A stretch of 64,000 nt of DNA from Marinibium conchae (GTDB lineage: Bacteria > Pseudomonadota > Gammaproteobacteria > Enterobacterales > Alteromonadaceae). How positions within the stretch are numbered: the first letter of the stretch is position 1; each line of letters opens with the position of its first letter. Where the stretch lies: positions 930,001 to 994,000 of the forward strand of contig NZ_JADNRN010000001.1 in assembly GCF_015595035.1 (NCBI RefSeq). Direction: 5' to 3'. Both the position numbers and the translations under genes were made by a program. The notes below the pieces were generated by a model. That model saw only the letters and a program-made list of their open reading frames with translations, was not told the DNA's origin and made no database searches. This document shows positions 41,997-50,960 of the stretch, piece by piece.

Positions 41997-42914
41997 ATGA
42001 CAATAAAAATCGTAATTATTAGCTTGTTGTTAATCATCAGTGAAATAGCATCACCTCAGGCGGCAACTTCGCCGGATGAAAGTCTCTCCACTGTATTCGA
42101 AGCGAAGATATATGGTAATGGAAAGCCCATTATTTTGCTGCCCGGGTTGATGTCGGATTCATCAGTATACGAAGAAACGATTGCGGCTCTACAAAAGGAT
42201 TTTGAGGTTCATGCGCTTAGTTTGAACGGTTTTGGCAAGCTAGGTAGCAGAAGCAATGATAAGCAGCTGCCTTTCAGTTTGAATTTGCTTGAGGAGTCCT
42301 TAATTCGCTACATTCGTACAAATATGTCGTTAAAACCTCACATTGTCGGGCATAGTATGGGCGGCTTTACTGCGCTTTCCATGGCAATAAGCTATCCGAA
42401 TGAGATTGAAAAAGTAGTATCGGTAGACGGTTTACCCTTTATTGGCCCGGTATTTACTCGTTCAAATGAAACCACAGCAGATCAACTTCGTTCCCAAGCT
42501 GACTCTATGCTGGCAGCATTTTCGTCGATGACTTCTTCGCAACTAGCCGATCAGGCTCGCCGTGGTGTTTTCATACAAGCAACAAAAAAGGAAGATCAAG
42601 AGTACATTATTGATATGGCTAAAGGGTCTAACCCGCAGTTTACTGGCCAAGTAATGCATGAACTAATGAGTACTGATTTGAGACTTGCACTGCGATCAAC
42701 AACAACCCCTATTTTACTGATGGGGGCATCTGGCGCATTTCAGACTACTCAGCAACACGAATTTATTGCAAACTTATATCGCGCTCAATTTGAAGGTGTT
42801 GAAAATGCAGAGGTAAAAATGAATACTAAAGCTCGCCATTTCATCATGCTAGATAGCTTCGATTGGTTCATGGCCAACCTCAACGCGTTTTTAAGCACGT
42901 CAGCAAAGGGATAA
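41997..42914 (+). CDS. Exported alpha/beta hydrolase
   Basis: 305 aa. A Sec-type signal peptide (MTIKIVIISLLLIISEIASPQA, cleavage near residue 22) suggests a periplasmic enzyme. Oxyanion region LLPGLMSD, nucleophile Ser120 in GHSMGG, cap region about 145-215, catalytic His in ARHFIMLD. Substrate unknown. Three bases separate it from the sigma factor gene downstream, so they are an operon and the hydrolase may be linked to what that regulator senses. Confidence 0.88.
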   Translation: MTIKIVIISLLLIISEIASPQAATSPDESLSTVFEAKIYGNGKPIILLPGLMSDSSVYEETIAALQKDFEVHALSLNGFGKLGSRSNDKQLPFSLNLLEESLIRYIRTNMSLKPHIVGHSMGGFTALSMAISYPNEIEKVVSVDGLPFIGPVFTRSNETTADQLRSQADSMLAAFSSMTSSQLADQARRGVFIQATKKEDQEYIIDMAKGSNPQFTGQVMHELMSTDLRLALRSTTTPILLMGASGAFQTTQQHEFIANLYRAQFEGVENAEVKMNTKARHFIMLDSFDWFMANLNAFLSTSAKG

Positions 42915-42917
42915 ATT

Positions 42918-44015
42918 ATGGCATCAATAGTAGACAGTAAACTAACGAGCGTTGTAGAAAAAGCCCAGAATGGTGACCTTCAAGCATACGAAACGCTGAT
43001 TCATGAGACGCGCAATTTGGTAACGAGTATTGCTTTAGCCGTGGTGAAGGATGTAGATGATAGCGAAGAGATTGCACAACAAGTGTTTGTCTCTCTTTGG
43101 CAGAATATTCAACAACTAAATAATGCGGGAAGTTTCATACCATGGCTTCGCCAAAGTACACGCTACACTGCTTTCAACTTTTTACGCTCGAATAAAAACT
43201 ACACTAGGCTCGACGAGGGGCAATTTGATAACGAAGCACTTGACGAATCCGATGCAGAGAGCCAAATCTGCACAAAAGAACAAAACGCAGTAATTCAGGA
43301 GTTAATTGATGCGTTACCACCAGAGGATAGAGAAATTATCATCCTGTTTTATCGTGAAGAGCAGTCGAGTGCCCACGTTGCCAAATTGCTCGATTTGAGT
43401 GAAGCCAACGTGCGAAAAAAGCTATCAAGAACCAGACTTGCATTGAAAGACGAATTTGTTAAGAAGGCTGGTAAAGCGATCTTTGCAACTGCGCCTGCCG
43501 TGGGTTTTTCCGGTGCAATCACCGGGCTGTTGGCGCCAACCTCGCAAGCAGTGGCTGGAGTTACTGGGGCATCGGTGTCCGCTAAAGTGTCTGGAAGTTC
43601 ATTGTCAAAATTCTTCGTGATACTTGGTGGTGCTATGATAGGGGCTTTTTTAGCTGTGTTCGCTACGATATGGTCATCAAATATTGCGATTAAGCAGTTA
43701 AATGACAATGACGACAAGCAAACCATGAGGGGCTATCGCAATGAACTTATCGCTTGGATACTCACTTGGGGTGTTTTATTAACAATTGCATACGAATTAA
43801 CTGATGGTTGGTTTTGGCCCCTGATTACCTTTGTTGGATTTTCAATAGGTCTATTTGTGTTAATGCTAAGGAGTATGCGTTTTGTCTATCTCAAGTCAGG
43901 CTCCCAACCGGTTAGCAAGGGGATGAAACTGCTCAGCTATGCTTGTCTTGTTCTCGGTATAGCCAGTGGTTTTTCAGGCTTGATTATCGGGTTAATTGGA
44001 AGCGGGCGGTTTTAG
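42918..44015 (+). CDS. ECF sigma factor with a C-terminal four-helix membrane domain
   Basis: 365 aa. Residues 10-95 are sigma region 2 (with DDSEEIAQQVFVSLW) and 122-178 are region 4 (LPPEDREIIILFY, then a helix-turn-helix LDLSEANVRKKLSRTR). A Gly/Ala/Ser-rich linker (about 185-230) leads to four predicted membrane helices (about 231-252, 277-293, 298-318, 337-360). No anti-sigma gene is adjacent, so the membrane part may take that role. Starts three bases after the exported hydrolase. Membrane-tailed ECF factors exist but the partner and signal here are unknown. Confidence 0.88.
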   Translation: MASIVDSKLTSVVEKAQNGDLQAYETLIHETRNLVTSIALAVVKDVDDSEEIAQQVFVSLWQNIQQLNNAGSFIPWLRQSTRYTAFNFLRSNKNYTRLDEGQFDNEALDESDAESQICTKEQNAVIQELIDALPPEDREIIILFYREEQSSAHVAKLLDLSEANVRKKLSRTRLALKDEFVKKAGKAIFATAPAVGFSGAITGLLAPTSQAVAGVTGASVSAKVSGSSLSKFFVILGGAMIGAFLAVFATIWSSNIAIKQLNDNDDKQTMRGYRNELIAWILTWGVLLTIAYELTDGWFWPLITFVGFSIGLFVLMLRSMRFVYLKSGSQPVSKGMKLLSYACLVLGIASGFSGLIIGLIGSGRF

Positions 44016-44031
44016 TGCGCCTCGCTTTATA

Positions 44032-45774
44032 CTATTTTAGATAACTGGATAGTTTATCAACGTGGCCTTTGGTTTCTTCTATCAGGCTGCCAATTTCGTT
44101 AGCCGATTCGGTTGTACTGCCAGCTAGGTTTCTCACTTCGTCAGCCACCACGGCAAAACCTCGGCCAGCCTCGCCTGCGCGAGCTGATTCAATGGCAGCG
44201 TTTAGAGCAAGTAAGTTTGTTTGTGACGATATCTGGTTAATTGTCTGGATAATTGACCCTATCTTGTCCATTACCTGCGACATCGCATCATGAGTTTCGT
44301 GCAGAACCGCATTGCGTTCCGACACGTCGCTTCCGTACATTAGTATTTTAACTATTGCACCAGTCTCATCGTCAACAGGACTTAGAATAACGGACAGTAA
44401 AATTTTTCTGCCACCGCCAACCGTATAACTGATCTCTGTCTGGACAGAGTTACCGGATTTAAGCGAGTCGAGCTCCGAGCTCGTTAATTGCTCGTACAAG
44501 TTATCTATGCTGCCATTTAACTCGTTTTGTGAGCTATAACCGAAGGTTTCTAAGCAACGTTTGTTGGCAAACGTCATATCACCAGAGATTGACCATTCCA
44601 TTATGATATTGGCGCGGTCTATAGCATCTAGTTTGATGTCGTTTTCAAGAGCGAGTTTTTTTGTGCTGTCTACGTTAGCCTGTATCGAGACATATTTTTC
44701 TAGACGACCTTGGTCATCGAAAACTGGAGATATACTTAAGCTTATCCAGTAAGAATTACCTTGTTTGTCGTAATTCAGAATCTCTTCGTAAAAGGGTTTT
44801 TGTTCTCGTAAACACTTAGATATATTCTCTTTGGTTTTTTGTGATGTGTGCTCTCCTTGCAAGAAACTGCCGGGTTTTTTACCCATTACCTCGTCCAAAG
44901 TCCAACCTGTGAGAGTAGTAAATCCTGGGTTTATATACTCTATCAGTCCATCGGGATCGCATATAATCACCGAATTGCTTGTTTCATCTGCGACCAGAGA
45001 GAGCAAGGCTATGCGCTGTTGTTGCTCTTTTTGGTGGGTAATGTCTTTGATAAAGGCGGTGTATAATACTCTATCCTCTAGTGCTACCTTAGACAGCGAC
45101 AGGTTGCCCCAAATCTCTTTGCCTTTCATCGACTTGAAGGCGACGTCTCGGGATGTTCCGACAATTTTATCAACGCCGCCGAGGCGATTGCTATTGACCA
45201 TCTGATCATGACCGGCTTTGATGGCATCAGGTACGAGTATCTTAACGTTTTCGCCTAACACTTCGTTTCTATCGCATTCCCATAAACGCTCTGCTGCGGC
45301 ATTAAAAAATACAATCTTATTTTGCTCATCTATGGTAACAACAGCATCTAGGCACTGCTCGAGTGTTTGATCAATAATGAAAAGTGCTTCTTTTTGTTCC
45401 GTAATATCTTTTACAAAAGCGGTATATTCTATGCCTTTTTTTGTTTTTACTTTAGATAGAGAGAGGTTACACCAAATTCGCTCGCCACTCTTCGTAAAGA
45501 GTTCTACATCCCTTGATATACCGACGATTTTATCTCGGCCGCTCGTTCGATTATTGTTGATATAGTCATCATGCGAGCTTCTGATATCTGAAGGCACCAA
45601 CATTTTTACGTTCTGGCCAATGACTTCTTCCTGTTTATAGCCCCAAAGCTTTTGGGCACTTTTGTTGAAAAAAGTCACTTTGTTATCAACGTCGATAGAC
45701 ACAACGGCGTCAACCGCTTGATCTAATGCTTGAATAATCGTGGAGTTGTCTTTATTGCCAAAAATAAAAGCCAT
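44032..45774 (-). CDS. Soluble chemoreceptor with four PAS domains and a minimal MCP signalling tip
   Basis: 580 aa, no membrane segment. PAS1 (about 12-125) and PAS2 (137-245) are an internal duplication, both ending NLSLSKV and TAF-KDIT. Both keep a FixL-like pattern: a His in SHDDY/GHDQM (H68, H189) and, twenty residues later, an Arg in VGxSR (R88, R209). PAS3 is about 258-372 and PAS4 about 385-487. The C-terminus (about 495-580) is a short methyl-accepting chemotaxis tip with [22 protein letters not shown]-type sequence; no long coiled coil or HAMP. Resembles BdlA-like cytoplasmic receptors. Monocistronic, convergent with the sigma factor. Confidence 0.9.
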   Translation of the reverse strand: MAFIFGNKDNSTIIQALDQAVDAVVSIDVDNKVTFFNKSAQKLWGYKQEEVIGQNVKMLVPSDIRSSHDDYINNNRTSGRDKIVGISRDVELFTKSGERIWCNLSLSKVKTKKGIEYTAFVKDITEQKEALFIIDQTLEQCLDAVVTIDEQNKIVFFNAAAERLWECDRNEVLGENVKILVPDAIKAGHDQMVNSNRLGGVDKIVGTSRDVAFKSMKGKEIWGNLSLSKVALEDRVLYTAFIKDITHQKEQQQRIALLSLVADETSNSVIICDPDGLIEYINPGFTTLTGWTLDEVMGKKPGSFLQGEHTSQKTKENISKCLREQKPFYEEILNYDKQGNSYWISLSISPVFDDQGRLEKYVSIQANVDSTKKLALENDIKLDAIDRANIIMEWSISGDMTFANKRCLETFGYSSQNELNGSIDNLYEQLTSSELDSLKSGNSVQTEISYTVGGGRKILLSVILSPVDDETGAIVKILMYGSDVSERNAVLHETHDAMSQVMDKIGSIIQTINQISSQTNLLALNAAIESARAGEAGRGFAVVADEVRNLAGSTTESANEIGSLIEETKGHVDKLSSYLK

Positions 45775-45898
45775 CAGCTTACCCTTGAGGAACGATTACT
45801 ATTTATCGGTATAATGGCTGAAAAAGTGAAGTATTATTTCCCAATAGCTCAGGCCCACTGCTGCGGGCGCTTTACTATTGAGTGCGTGGCTTAACTGA

Positions 45899-45926
45899 AA
45901 ACAAAAAGCCACAACAGAGTGTGGCT
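45899..45926 (-). terminator. Rho-independent terminator of pykA
   Basis: AGCCACA (45920-45926 on the minus strand) pairs with TGTGGCT (45907-45913), followed by TTTTGTTTTC. It lies 26 bases beyond the pykA stop. Confidence 0.85.
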
Positions 45927-45951
45927 ATTTCTTATTATTGCAGGTAGTTGT

Positions 45952-47388
45952 TTATACGATACTAACTATTTTGCACACGTTGGTCGCGCCTATGGTTTCC
46001 ATTTGGTCGCCGTAGGTCAAGATGCACTGGTCGCCTTCTTTAACTAGACCAGATGCTTTAAGAGCAACGATAACGTCTTTGGTCAATTCACCAGGCTTAC
46101 ACTCTGTAGAATCGAATTTAAGTGGAATAACTCCTCTATAAAGTGCCATCTTTTTGAGTGTGGCAGCATGGCGAGACATCGCTATGATGGGTAAAGAGGT
46201 AGTAATTCGTGACATTAGTTTAGGTGTTGTGCCACTTTCTGTTAGAGCAACAATGGCTTTGATTGTCGGTAAGTGATTTGCTGCATAAACAGTAGCCATT
46301 GCAGTGGTTTCACTCACATCTTTAAAAAACTCATCAAGACGATGCTTTGATATCTTCACACTAGGATGGCTTTCAGCCCCTTCGCACACTCGAGCCATCG
46401 CTTGTACAGTCTCTACCGGGAATTTACCTGCGGCGGTCTCTGCAGACAACATAACAGCGTCTGTGCCATCTAACACGGCGTTGGCTACGTCCATTACTTC
46501 GGCCCGAGTCGGCATAGGGCTCTCAATCATCGATTCCATCATTTGTGTAGCAGTGATTACAATTCTGTTGAGTTGACGAGAGCGTGCTATTAATTTTTTC
46601 TGCACACCAACAAGTTCTGCATCACCAATTTCCACACCTAAATCACCACGTGCAACCATAACGGCATCGGACGCCATAATAATATCGTCAATTGCTTCGT
46701 CGCAAGCAACAGTTTCAGCCCGCTCGACTTTAGCGCAAATCATAGGTGTTGCACCTGCAGCTTTTGCTAATTCACGCGCATAGTCTAAGTCAGCACCAGA
46801 ACGTGGGAAAGAAACGGCTAGATAATCTACGCCAATTTCGGCGGCAGTAACGATGTCGCGTTTATCTTTTTCGGTGAGAGCCTCAGCAGACAAGCCGCCA
46901 CCTTGACGGTTAATTCCCTTATTATTGGAGAGTTTTCCACCTACGACTACTTTAGTGTGTACTTTGCGTCCCTCTACAGAAGTCACGACTAATTGAATGC
47001 GACCATCGTCGAGAAGCAATAAGTCATCTTTTTTTACGTCGTCGGGTAGGGCTTTGTAATCAATGCCAACCACTTTGTTGGTTCCGGCATTAACATCTAA
47101 CTCTGCGTCTAAACAAAAATCTTGACCAAGGTCCAAGTGAACAGCGCTGTCGATAAAACGAGACACTCTGATTTTTGGGCCTTGTAAGTCACCCAAAATT
47201 GCTACATAAGTGTTTAGTTTTTTTGCTGCTGCTCTCACTCTATTAGCTCGCTCGATATGGTCTTGAGCATTTCCGTGAGAGAAGTTCATACGAACAACAT
47301 TAGCACCTGCGGCTATAATGGCTTCAATCGTTTCTACTGTATCCGTTGCCGGACCTAGGGTTGCTAAGATTTTTGTTCTACGTGACAT
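45952..47388 (-). CDS. pykA: Pyruvate kinase, PykA (type II) class
   Basis: 478 aa. Closest by eye to E. coli PykA (480 aa): [15 protein letters not shown] start, [32 protein letters not shown] and [19 protein letters not shown], the substrate and ADP-binding signatures. The last glycolytic step, and the end of the Entner-Doudoroff route encoded next door. A HexR-like palindrome lies 63 bases upstream of its start. Confidence 0.97.
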   Translation of the reverse strand: MSRRTKILATLGPATDTVETIEAIIAAGANVVRMNFSHGNAQDHIERANRVRAAAKKLNTYVAILGDLQGPKIRVSRFIDSAVHLDLGQDFCLDAELDVNAGTNKVVGIDYKALPDDVKKDDLLLLDDGRIQLVVTSVEGRKVHTKVVVGGKLSNNKGINRQGGGLSAEALTEKDKRDIVTAAEIGVDYLAVSFPRSGADLDYARELAKAAGATPMICAKVERAETVACDEAIDDIIMASDAVMVARGDLGVEIGDAELVGVQKKLIARSRQLNRIVITATQMMESMIESPMPTRAEVMDVANAVLDGTDAVMLSAETAAGKFPVETVQAMARVCEGAESHPSVKISKHRLDEFFKDVSETTAMATVYAANHLPTIKAIVALTESGTTPKLMSRITTSLPIIAMSRHAATLKKMALYRGVIPLKFDSTECKPGELTKDVIVALKASGLVKEGDQCILTYGDQMETIGATNVCKIVSIV

Positions 47389-47450
47389 AAATAACTCGAT
47401 TCTCTTTTTGACTATTGTTACATTAAAAAATGACAGCTTTATTTCATCTT

Positions 47451-47465
47451 TGAAAATTTATTACA
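47451..47465. promoter_or_regulatory. Candidate HexR operator upstream of pykA
   Basis: TGAAAATTTATTACA matches the palindrome TGTAAT-N3-AYTACA in its right half and partly in its left half. It is the weakest of the five sites in the window. It abuts the hexR stop codon and lies 63 bases before the pykA start. Confidence 0.45.
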
Positions 47466-47466
47466 C

Positions 47467-48318
47467 TTAACTTTCGTTCTTATTAAAGCGACTACCTCTT
47501 AGGGTATCTTTGACTCGCTTTAGATTTTCTCTGAATTTTGTGCCTCTGCGCAGGGTAAAGCCCGTCGCTAGAACATCGATCAGCGTTAATTGTGCAATCC
47601 GTGATGCCATTGGCATGTACAGGTCGGTGTCTTCTGGTACGGCGAGAGACAGCACGTAATTGCACTCCTTTGATAAAGGGCTATTGGCTGATGTGATACC
47701 AACAACTACCGCGTCGTTTGCTCTGGCTATTTGTGCGATGTCGACAAGACTCTTAGTTCTCCCTGTGTGGGAGATGAGAACAACGACATCGTCTTCAGTA
47801 CAATTCATGCAACTCATTCGCTGCATAAGTGCGTCTTCAAAATAGACCACGGGAACATTAAAACGAAAAAATTTGTTAAGGGCATCATGCGCAACTGAAG
47901 AGGAAGCGCCCATTCCAAAAAACGATATCTTTTTGGCTTGAGTAAGTAAGTCAACTACTCTATTTACCGTGGGTACATCTACTGATTGGCGAGCAACCTC
48001 TAACGATGCCATGGTGGATTCAAATATTTTGTTAGTGTACTCGGAGGGGCCGTCATACTCATCCACGTGTCGATTAACATAGGGAGTGCCATTTGCTAAA
48101 CTTTGTGCAAGATGCAATTTGAAGTCTGGGTAGCCTTTAGTATCGAGTCTTCTACAGAATCTATTTACAGTGGGCTCACTTACATTTGACATCTTCGCAA
48201 GGGTAGCTATTGAGGAGTGGATGGCAACTTGCGGATTAGCTAATATAACTTCAGCAACCTTCTTTTCCGACTTACTAAAATCAGTTTTTTGGCTTGTAAT
48301 CTTTTCTAATATATTCAT
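47467..48318 (-). CDS. hexR: HexR, RpiR-family regulator of hexose metabolism
   Basis: 283 aa from ATG 48318 (MNILEKITSQ); the open frame runs 31 codons further up but that part is not HexR-like. N-terminal helix-turn-helix (about 1-77, IATLAKMSNVSEPTVNRFCRRL) and C-terminal SIS sugar-phosphate domain (about 125-260, FFGMGASSSVAHDA and LISHTGRTKS). HexR is known to bind KDPG and to release its operators when the Entner-Doudoroff pathway is active. Divergent from zwf; a palindrome about 96 bases upstream suggests autoregulation. Confidence 0.95.
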   Translation of the reverse strand: MNILEKITSQKTDFSKSEKKVAEVILANPQVAIHSSIATLAKMSNVSEPTVNRFCRRLDTKGYPDFKLHLAQSLANGTPYVNRHVDEYDGPSEYTNKIFESTMASLEVARQSVDVPTVNRVVDLLTQAKKISFFGMGASSSVAHDALNKFFRFNVPVVYFEDALMQRMSCMNCTEDDVVVLISHTGRTKSLVDIAQIARANDAVVVGITSANSPLSKECNYVLSLAVPEDTDLYMPMASRIAQLTLIDVLATGFTLRRGTKFRENLKRVKDTLRGSRFNKNES

Positions 48319-48413
48319 CATTCTTGCTCGTCTGAAATCGAGACGACAACCAGCCTTGGTTGTGCGTTTGAACAGAGACTCTGGCGTTGTAAATACAAGG
48401 TCAACTCTCAATA

Positions 48414-48428
48414 TGTAATTATACTACG
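48414..48428. promoter_or_regulatory. Candidate HexR operator in front of hexR
   Basis: TGTAATTATACTACG fits TGTAAT-N3-AYTACA with one mismatch at the last base. It lies in the 430-base hexR/zwf intergenic region, on the hexR side. Confidence 0.7.
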
Positions 48429-48658
48429 ATTATTTTTTGCGTTTGTCATTTATGTTGTAACTTTTTGACAAAATTAATTTACATCTTTTTCTCGAATTGC
48501 TGGTTTTTTGTTAAGTAATCGTTCGTTGTGGGTGTCAATAACAGCCCGTCGTAACAGGTTTTGTATGATAAATACTCTAAATCGAGTAATATTTATGCAA
48601 GACCCAAAAGACTGTTGAATATATGTTAATTATTATCGTCATTTACTCTGGAATTGGT

Positions 48659-48673
48659 TGTAATATTACTACA
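48659..48673. promoter_or_regulatory. Candidate HexR operator in front of zwf
   Basis: TGTAATATTACTACA fits TGTAAT-N3-AYTACA without mismatch. It is 77 bases upstream of the zwf start codon, in the expected promoter position. The remainder of the 430-base hexR/zwf region is AT-rich with no gene. Confidence 0.78.
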
Positions 48674-48750
48674 TTTGTTGAATACTATAGGTGATAATTA
48701 CCTGTCAATAATTACAACTTCGCACAGATAGTTTGTGCACAGAGGCTACT

Positions 48751-50253
48751 ATGAGTATAGATACCGCGGCTACTAGTACTGGATATGAACCTATTGATTT
48801 CGTGTTGTTTGGCACCCTTGGTGACCTCGCAAGACGAAAGCTTCTCCCTTCTTTATATCAGCTAGAAAAAGCAAAGTTACTAAACGACGGCACAACAATA
48901 GTTGGTGTGGCACGTCAAGATATGTCTGTTGAGGACTATGCGACTCAAGTCAAAGACAATATCGAAAAATTCACTGATGAACCTTTTTGTAAGGATACTT
49001 GGAAGCGTTTGATAAAGCGTTTGGACTATGTTCAGATCGATATGAAAACGCCAAAAGACTACAAAAAATTGTGTGAGCATGTCGATCCTGCACGAACCAT
49101 GGTTTGTTATCTTGCAACACCACCTTCTATATACGGTGATATATGCCGGGGTATGGATGCGGCAAAAGTAATAGATCCAAGTGTACGTGTAGTGCTGGAA
49201 AAGCCTATCGGGCACGATCTTGAGTCGTCGATGGTTATTAACGAGCAAGTGGCTGAGTTCTTCGACGAGAAGCAAATCTATCGCATTGATCATTATCTTG
49301 GTAAAGAAACTGTGCTTAATTTGGTTGCACTGCGATTTGCGAACAGTATTTTTGCGACCAACTGGGACCATAATTGTATCGATCATGTCCAAATCAGCGT
49401 TGCCGAATCTGTCGGTATTGAAGGGCGTTGGGGCTACTTTGATGATGCTGGTCAAATGCGTGACATGGTGCAAAACCACCTATTGCAAATACTCTCGTTG
49501 GTTGCGATGGAGCCACCCACAACACTTGATGCAGATAGTATTCGAGATGAAAAACTCAAAGTATTGAAAGCACTTCGTCCAATCGACGCTAGTAACGTAA
49601 GTGAAAAAACAGTGCGCGGGCAATATATTTCAGGTTTTGTTCGCGGTGAAGAAGTGCCTGGCTACCTTGAAGAGCCCGATGCTAACGAAAAAAGTACAAC
49701 CGAGACTTTCGTTGCAATAAAAGCAGAAATTGATAACTGGCGTTGGGCTGGAGTACCATTTTATCTGCGCACGGGTAAGCGCTTACCGAATAAAACCAGT
49801 GAAGTCGTTATCTATTTTAAGCGACAGCCGCATAATCTTTTCGGCGATAGCTTTACCACTTTACCGCAAAATAAACTTGTTATTCGCCTTCAGCCTGATG
49901 AAGGTGTTGAAATAACAGTCATGAATAAGGTGCCTGGTTTAACAAGCACCGGTTCAATGGATTTACAAAAATCAAAACTGAACTTGAGTTTCTCAGAAGC
50001 TTTCGCTGCCGAAAGAATTGCAGATGCTTACGAAAAATTGCTGCTTGAGGTCATGATAGGCAACCAAGCCTTGTTTGTTCGTCGCGATGAAATTGAGCAA
50101 GCGTGGACCTGGGTTGACTCTATTAGGGCCGCATGGGATGCAAGCAAAGAGCCGCCAGCATCATATCAAGCCGGCACGTGGGGCCCAGTGTCGTCTATTG
50201 CGCTTCTCGCTAGAGAAGAACGTTCATGGTACGAAAGCAAGGTTAAGAGGTAG
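48751..50253 (+). CDS. zwf: Glucose-6-phosphate 1-dehydrogenase
   Basis: 500 aa from ATG 48751, preceded by AGAGG; a reading six codons longer lacks this site. Oxidises glucose 6-phosphate to 6-phosphogluconolactone. NADP site FGTLGDLARRKL (here GTLGDLA in place of the usual GASGDLA), active site RIDHYLGKE with the catalytic His region, and EKPIGHD. First gene of zwf-pgl-edd-glk-eda. Confidence 0.98.
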   Translation: MSIDTAATSTGYEPIDFVLFGTLGDLARRKLLPSLYQLEKAKLLNDGTTIVGVARQDMSVEDYATQVKDNIEKFTDEPFCKDTWKRLIKRLDYVQIDMKTPKDYKKLCEHVDPARTMVCYLATPPSIYGDICRGMDAAKVIDPSVRVVLEKPIGHDLESSMVINEQVAEFFDEKQIYRIDHYLGKETVLNLVALRFANSIFATNWDHNCIDHVQISVAESVGIEGRWGYFDDAGQMRDMVQNHLLQILSLVAMEPPTTLDADSIRDEKLKVLKALRPIDASNVSEKTVRGQYISGFVRGEEVPGYLEEPDANEKSTTETFVAIKAEIDNWRWAGVPFYLRTGKRLPNKTSEVVIYFKRQPHNLFGDSFTTLPQNKLVIRLQPDEGVEITVMNKVPGLTSTGSMDLQKSKLNLSFSEAFAAERIADAYEKLLLEVMIGNQALFVRRDEIEQAWTWVDSIRAAWDASKEPPASYQAGTWGPVSSIALLAREERSWYESKVKR

Positions 50254-50258
50254 CAACG

Positions 50259-50951
50259 ATGAGTTTACACACACACACATTTGCTACATCAAATGAACTG
50301 GTTACTGTTTTTAGCCAACGTATTGCAGACACACTCAAGCAGGCAATTAGCGAGAAGGGGCAAGCTAGCTTAGTAGTTAGCGGTGGCAGCACACCTTTAC
50401 CTTTGTTTAAGGCGCTTGCAGCAATGCCTTTGGAGTGGTCAAAAGTCACTATTACGCTTGCTGATGAGCGCTGGGTAGATAGCGCCGACTCAGCAAGTAA
50501 CGAGAAACTTGTTAGAGAAAACTTGTTAACCGGCCATGCCGCTAGTGCGAATTTCATTCCACTTAAGACGCACCATAGTGATGCAAATGAAGCGCTTGAA
50601 CAACTAAGTGCTACCTTCACTAACCTAGGCTTACCATTTGATATTGTTATTCTTGGCATGGGGGAAGATGGGCACACGGCCTCGCTATTCCCCTGTAGTG
50701 AGCAAATTGAAGCAGGGCTGGATGTAAACTCACCAGCGATGTTAATTGCCACTCAACCAACCACAGCGCCACATCAGCGTATGTCGTTTACTCTCAGAGC
50801 CCTCGTCAGTGCTACCCATGTATTTCTTCACCTTACTGGTGACAAGAAACGTGCGGTGTTAATGGATGCGCTTGAAAACGCAACTGATATCGAAAAGCCG
50901 ATCAAGGCTGTGTGCGATAAAAGCTCTGTAGAACTAATGTGGGCGCCATAG
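50259..50951 (+). CDS. pgl: 6-phosphogluconolactonase (DevB type)
   Basis: 230 aa. Hydrolyses 6-phosphogluconolactone. Visible are VVSGGSTPLPLFKAL, the ADERWV motif and GMGEDGHTASLFP. Starts five bases after the zwf stop. Its first codons contain a CACACACACACA run (HTHT). Confidence 0.96.
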   Translation: MSLHTHTFATSNELVTVFSQRIADTLKQAISEKGQASLVVSGGSTPLPLFKALAAMPLEWSKVTITLADERWVDSADSASNEKLVRENLLTGHAASANFIPLKTHHSDANEALEQLSATFTNLGLPFDIVILGMGEDGHTASLFPCSEQIEAGLDVNSPAMLIATQPTTAPHQRMSFTLRALVSATHVFLHLTGDKKRAVLMDALENATDIEKPIKAVCDKSSVELMWAP

Positions 50952-50960
50952 GAGAATACA

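Noticed and set aside
44848-44970. LOV photoreceptor domain in PAS3 of the chemoreceptor
   Set aside because: The FLQG motif is present (GSFLQGEHT), but the flavin-binding Cys of the LOV GxNCRFLQ motif is absent, so no light-sensing adduct is possible.
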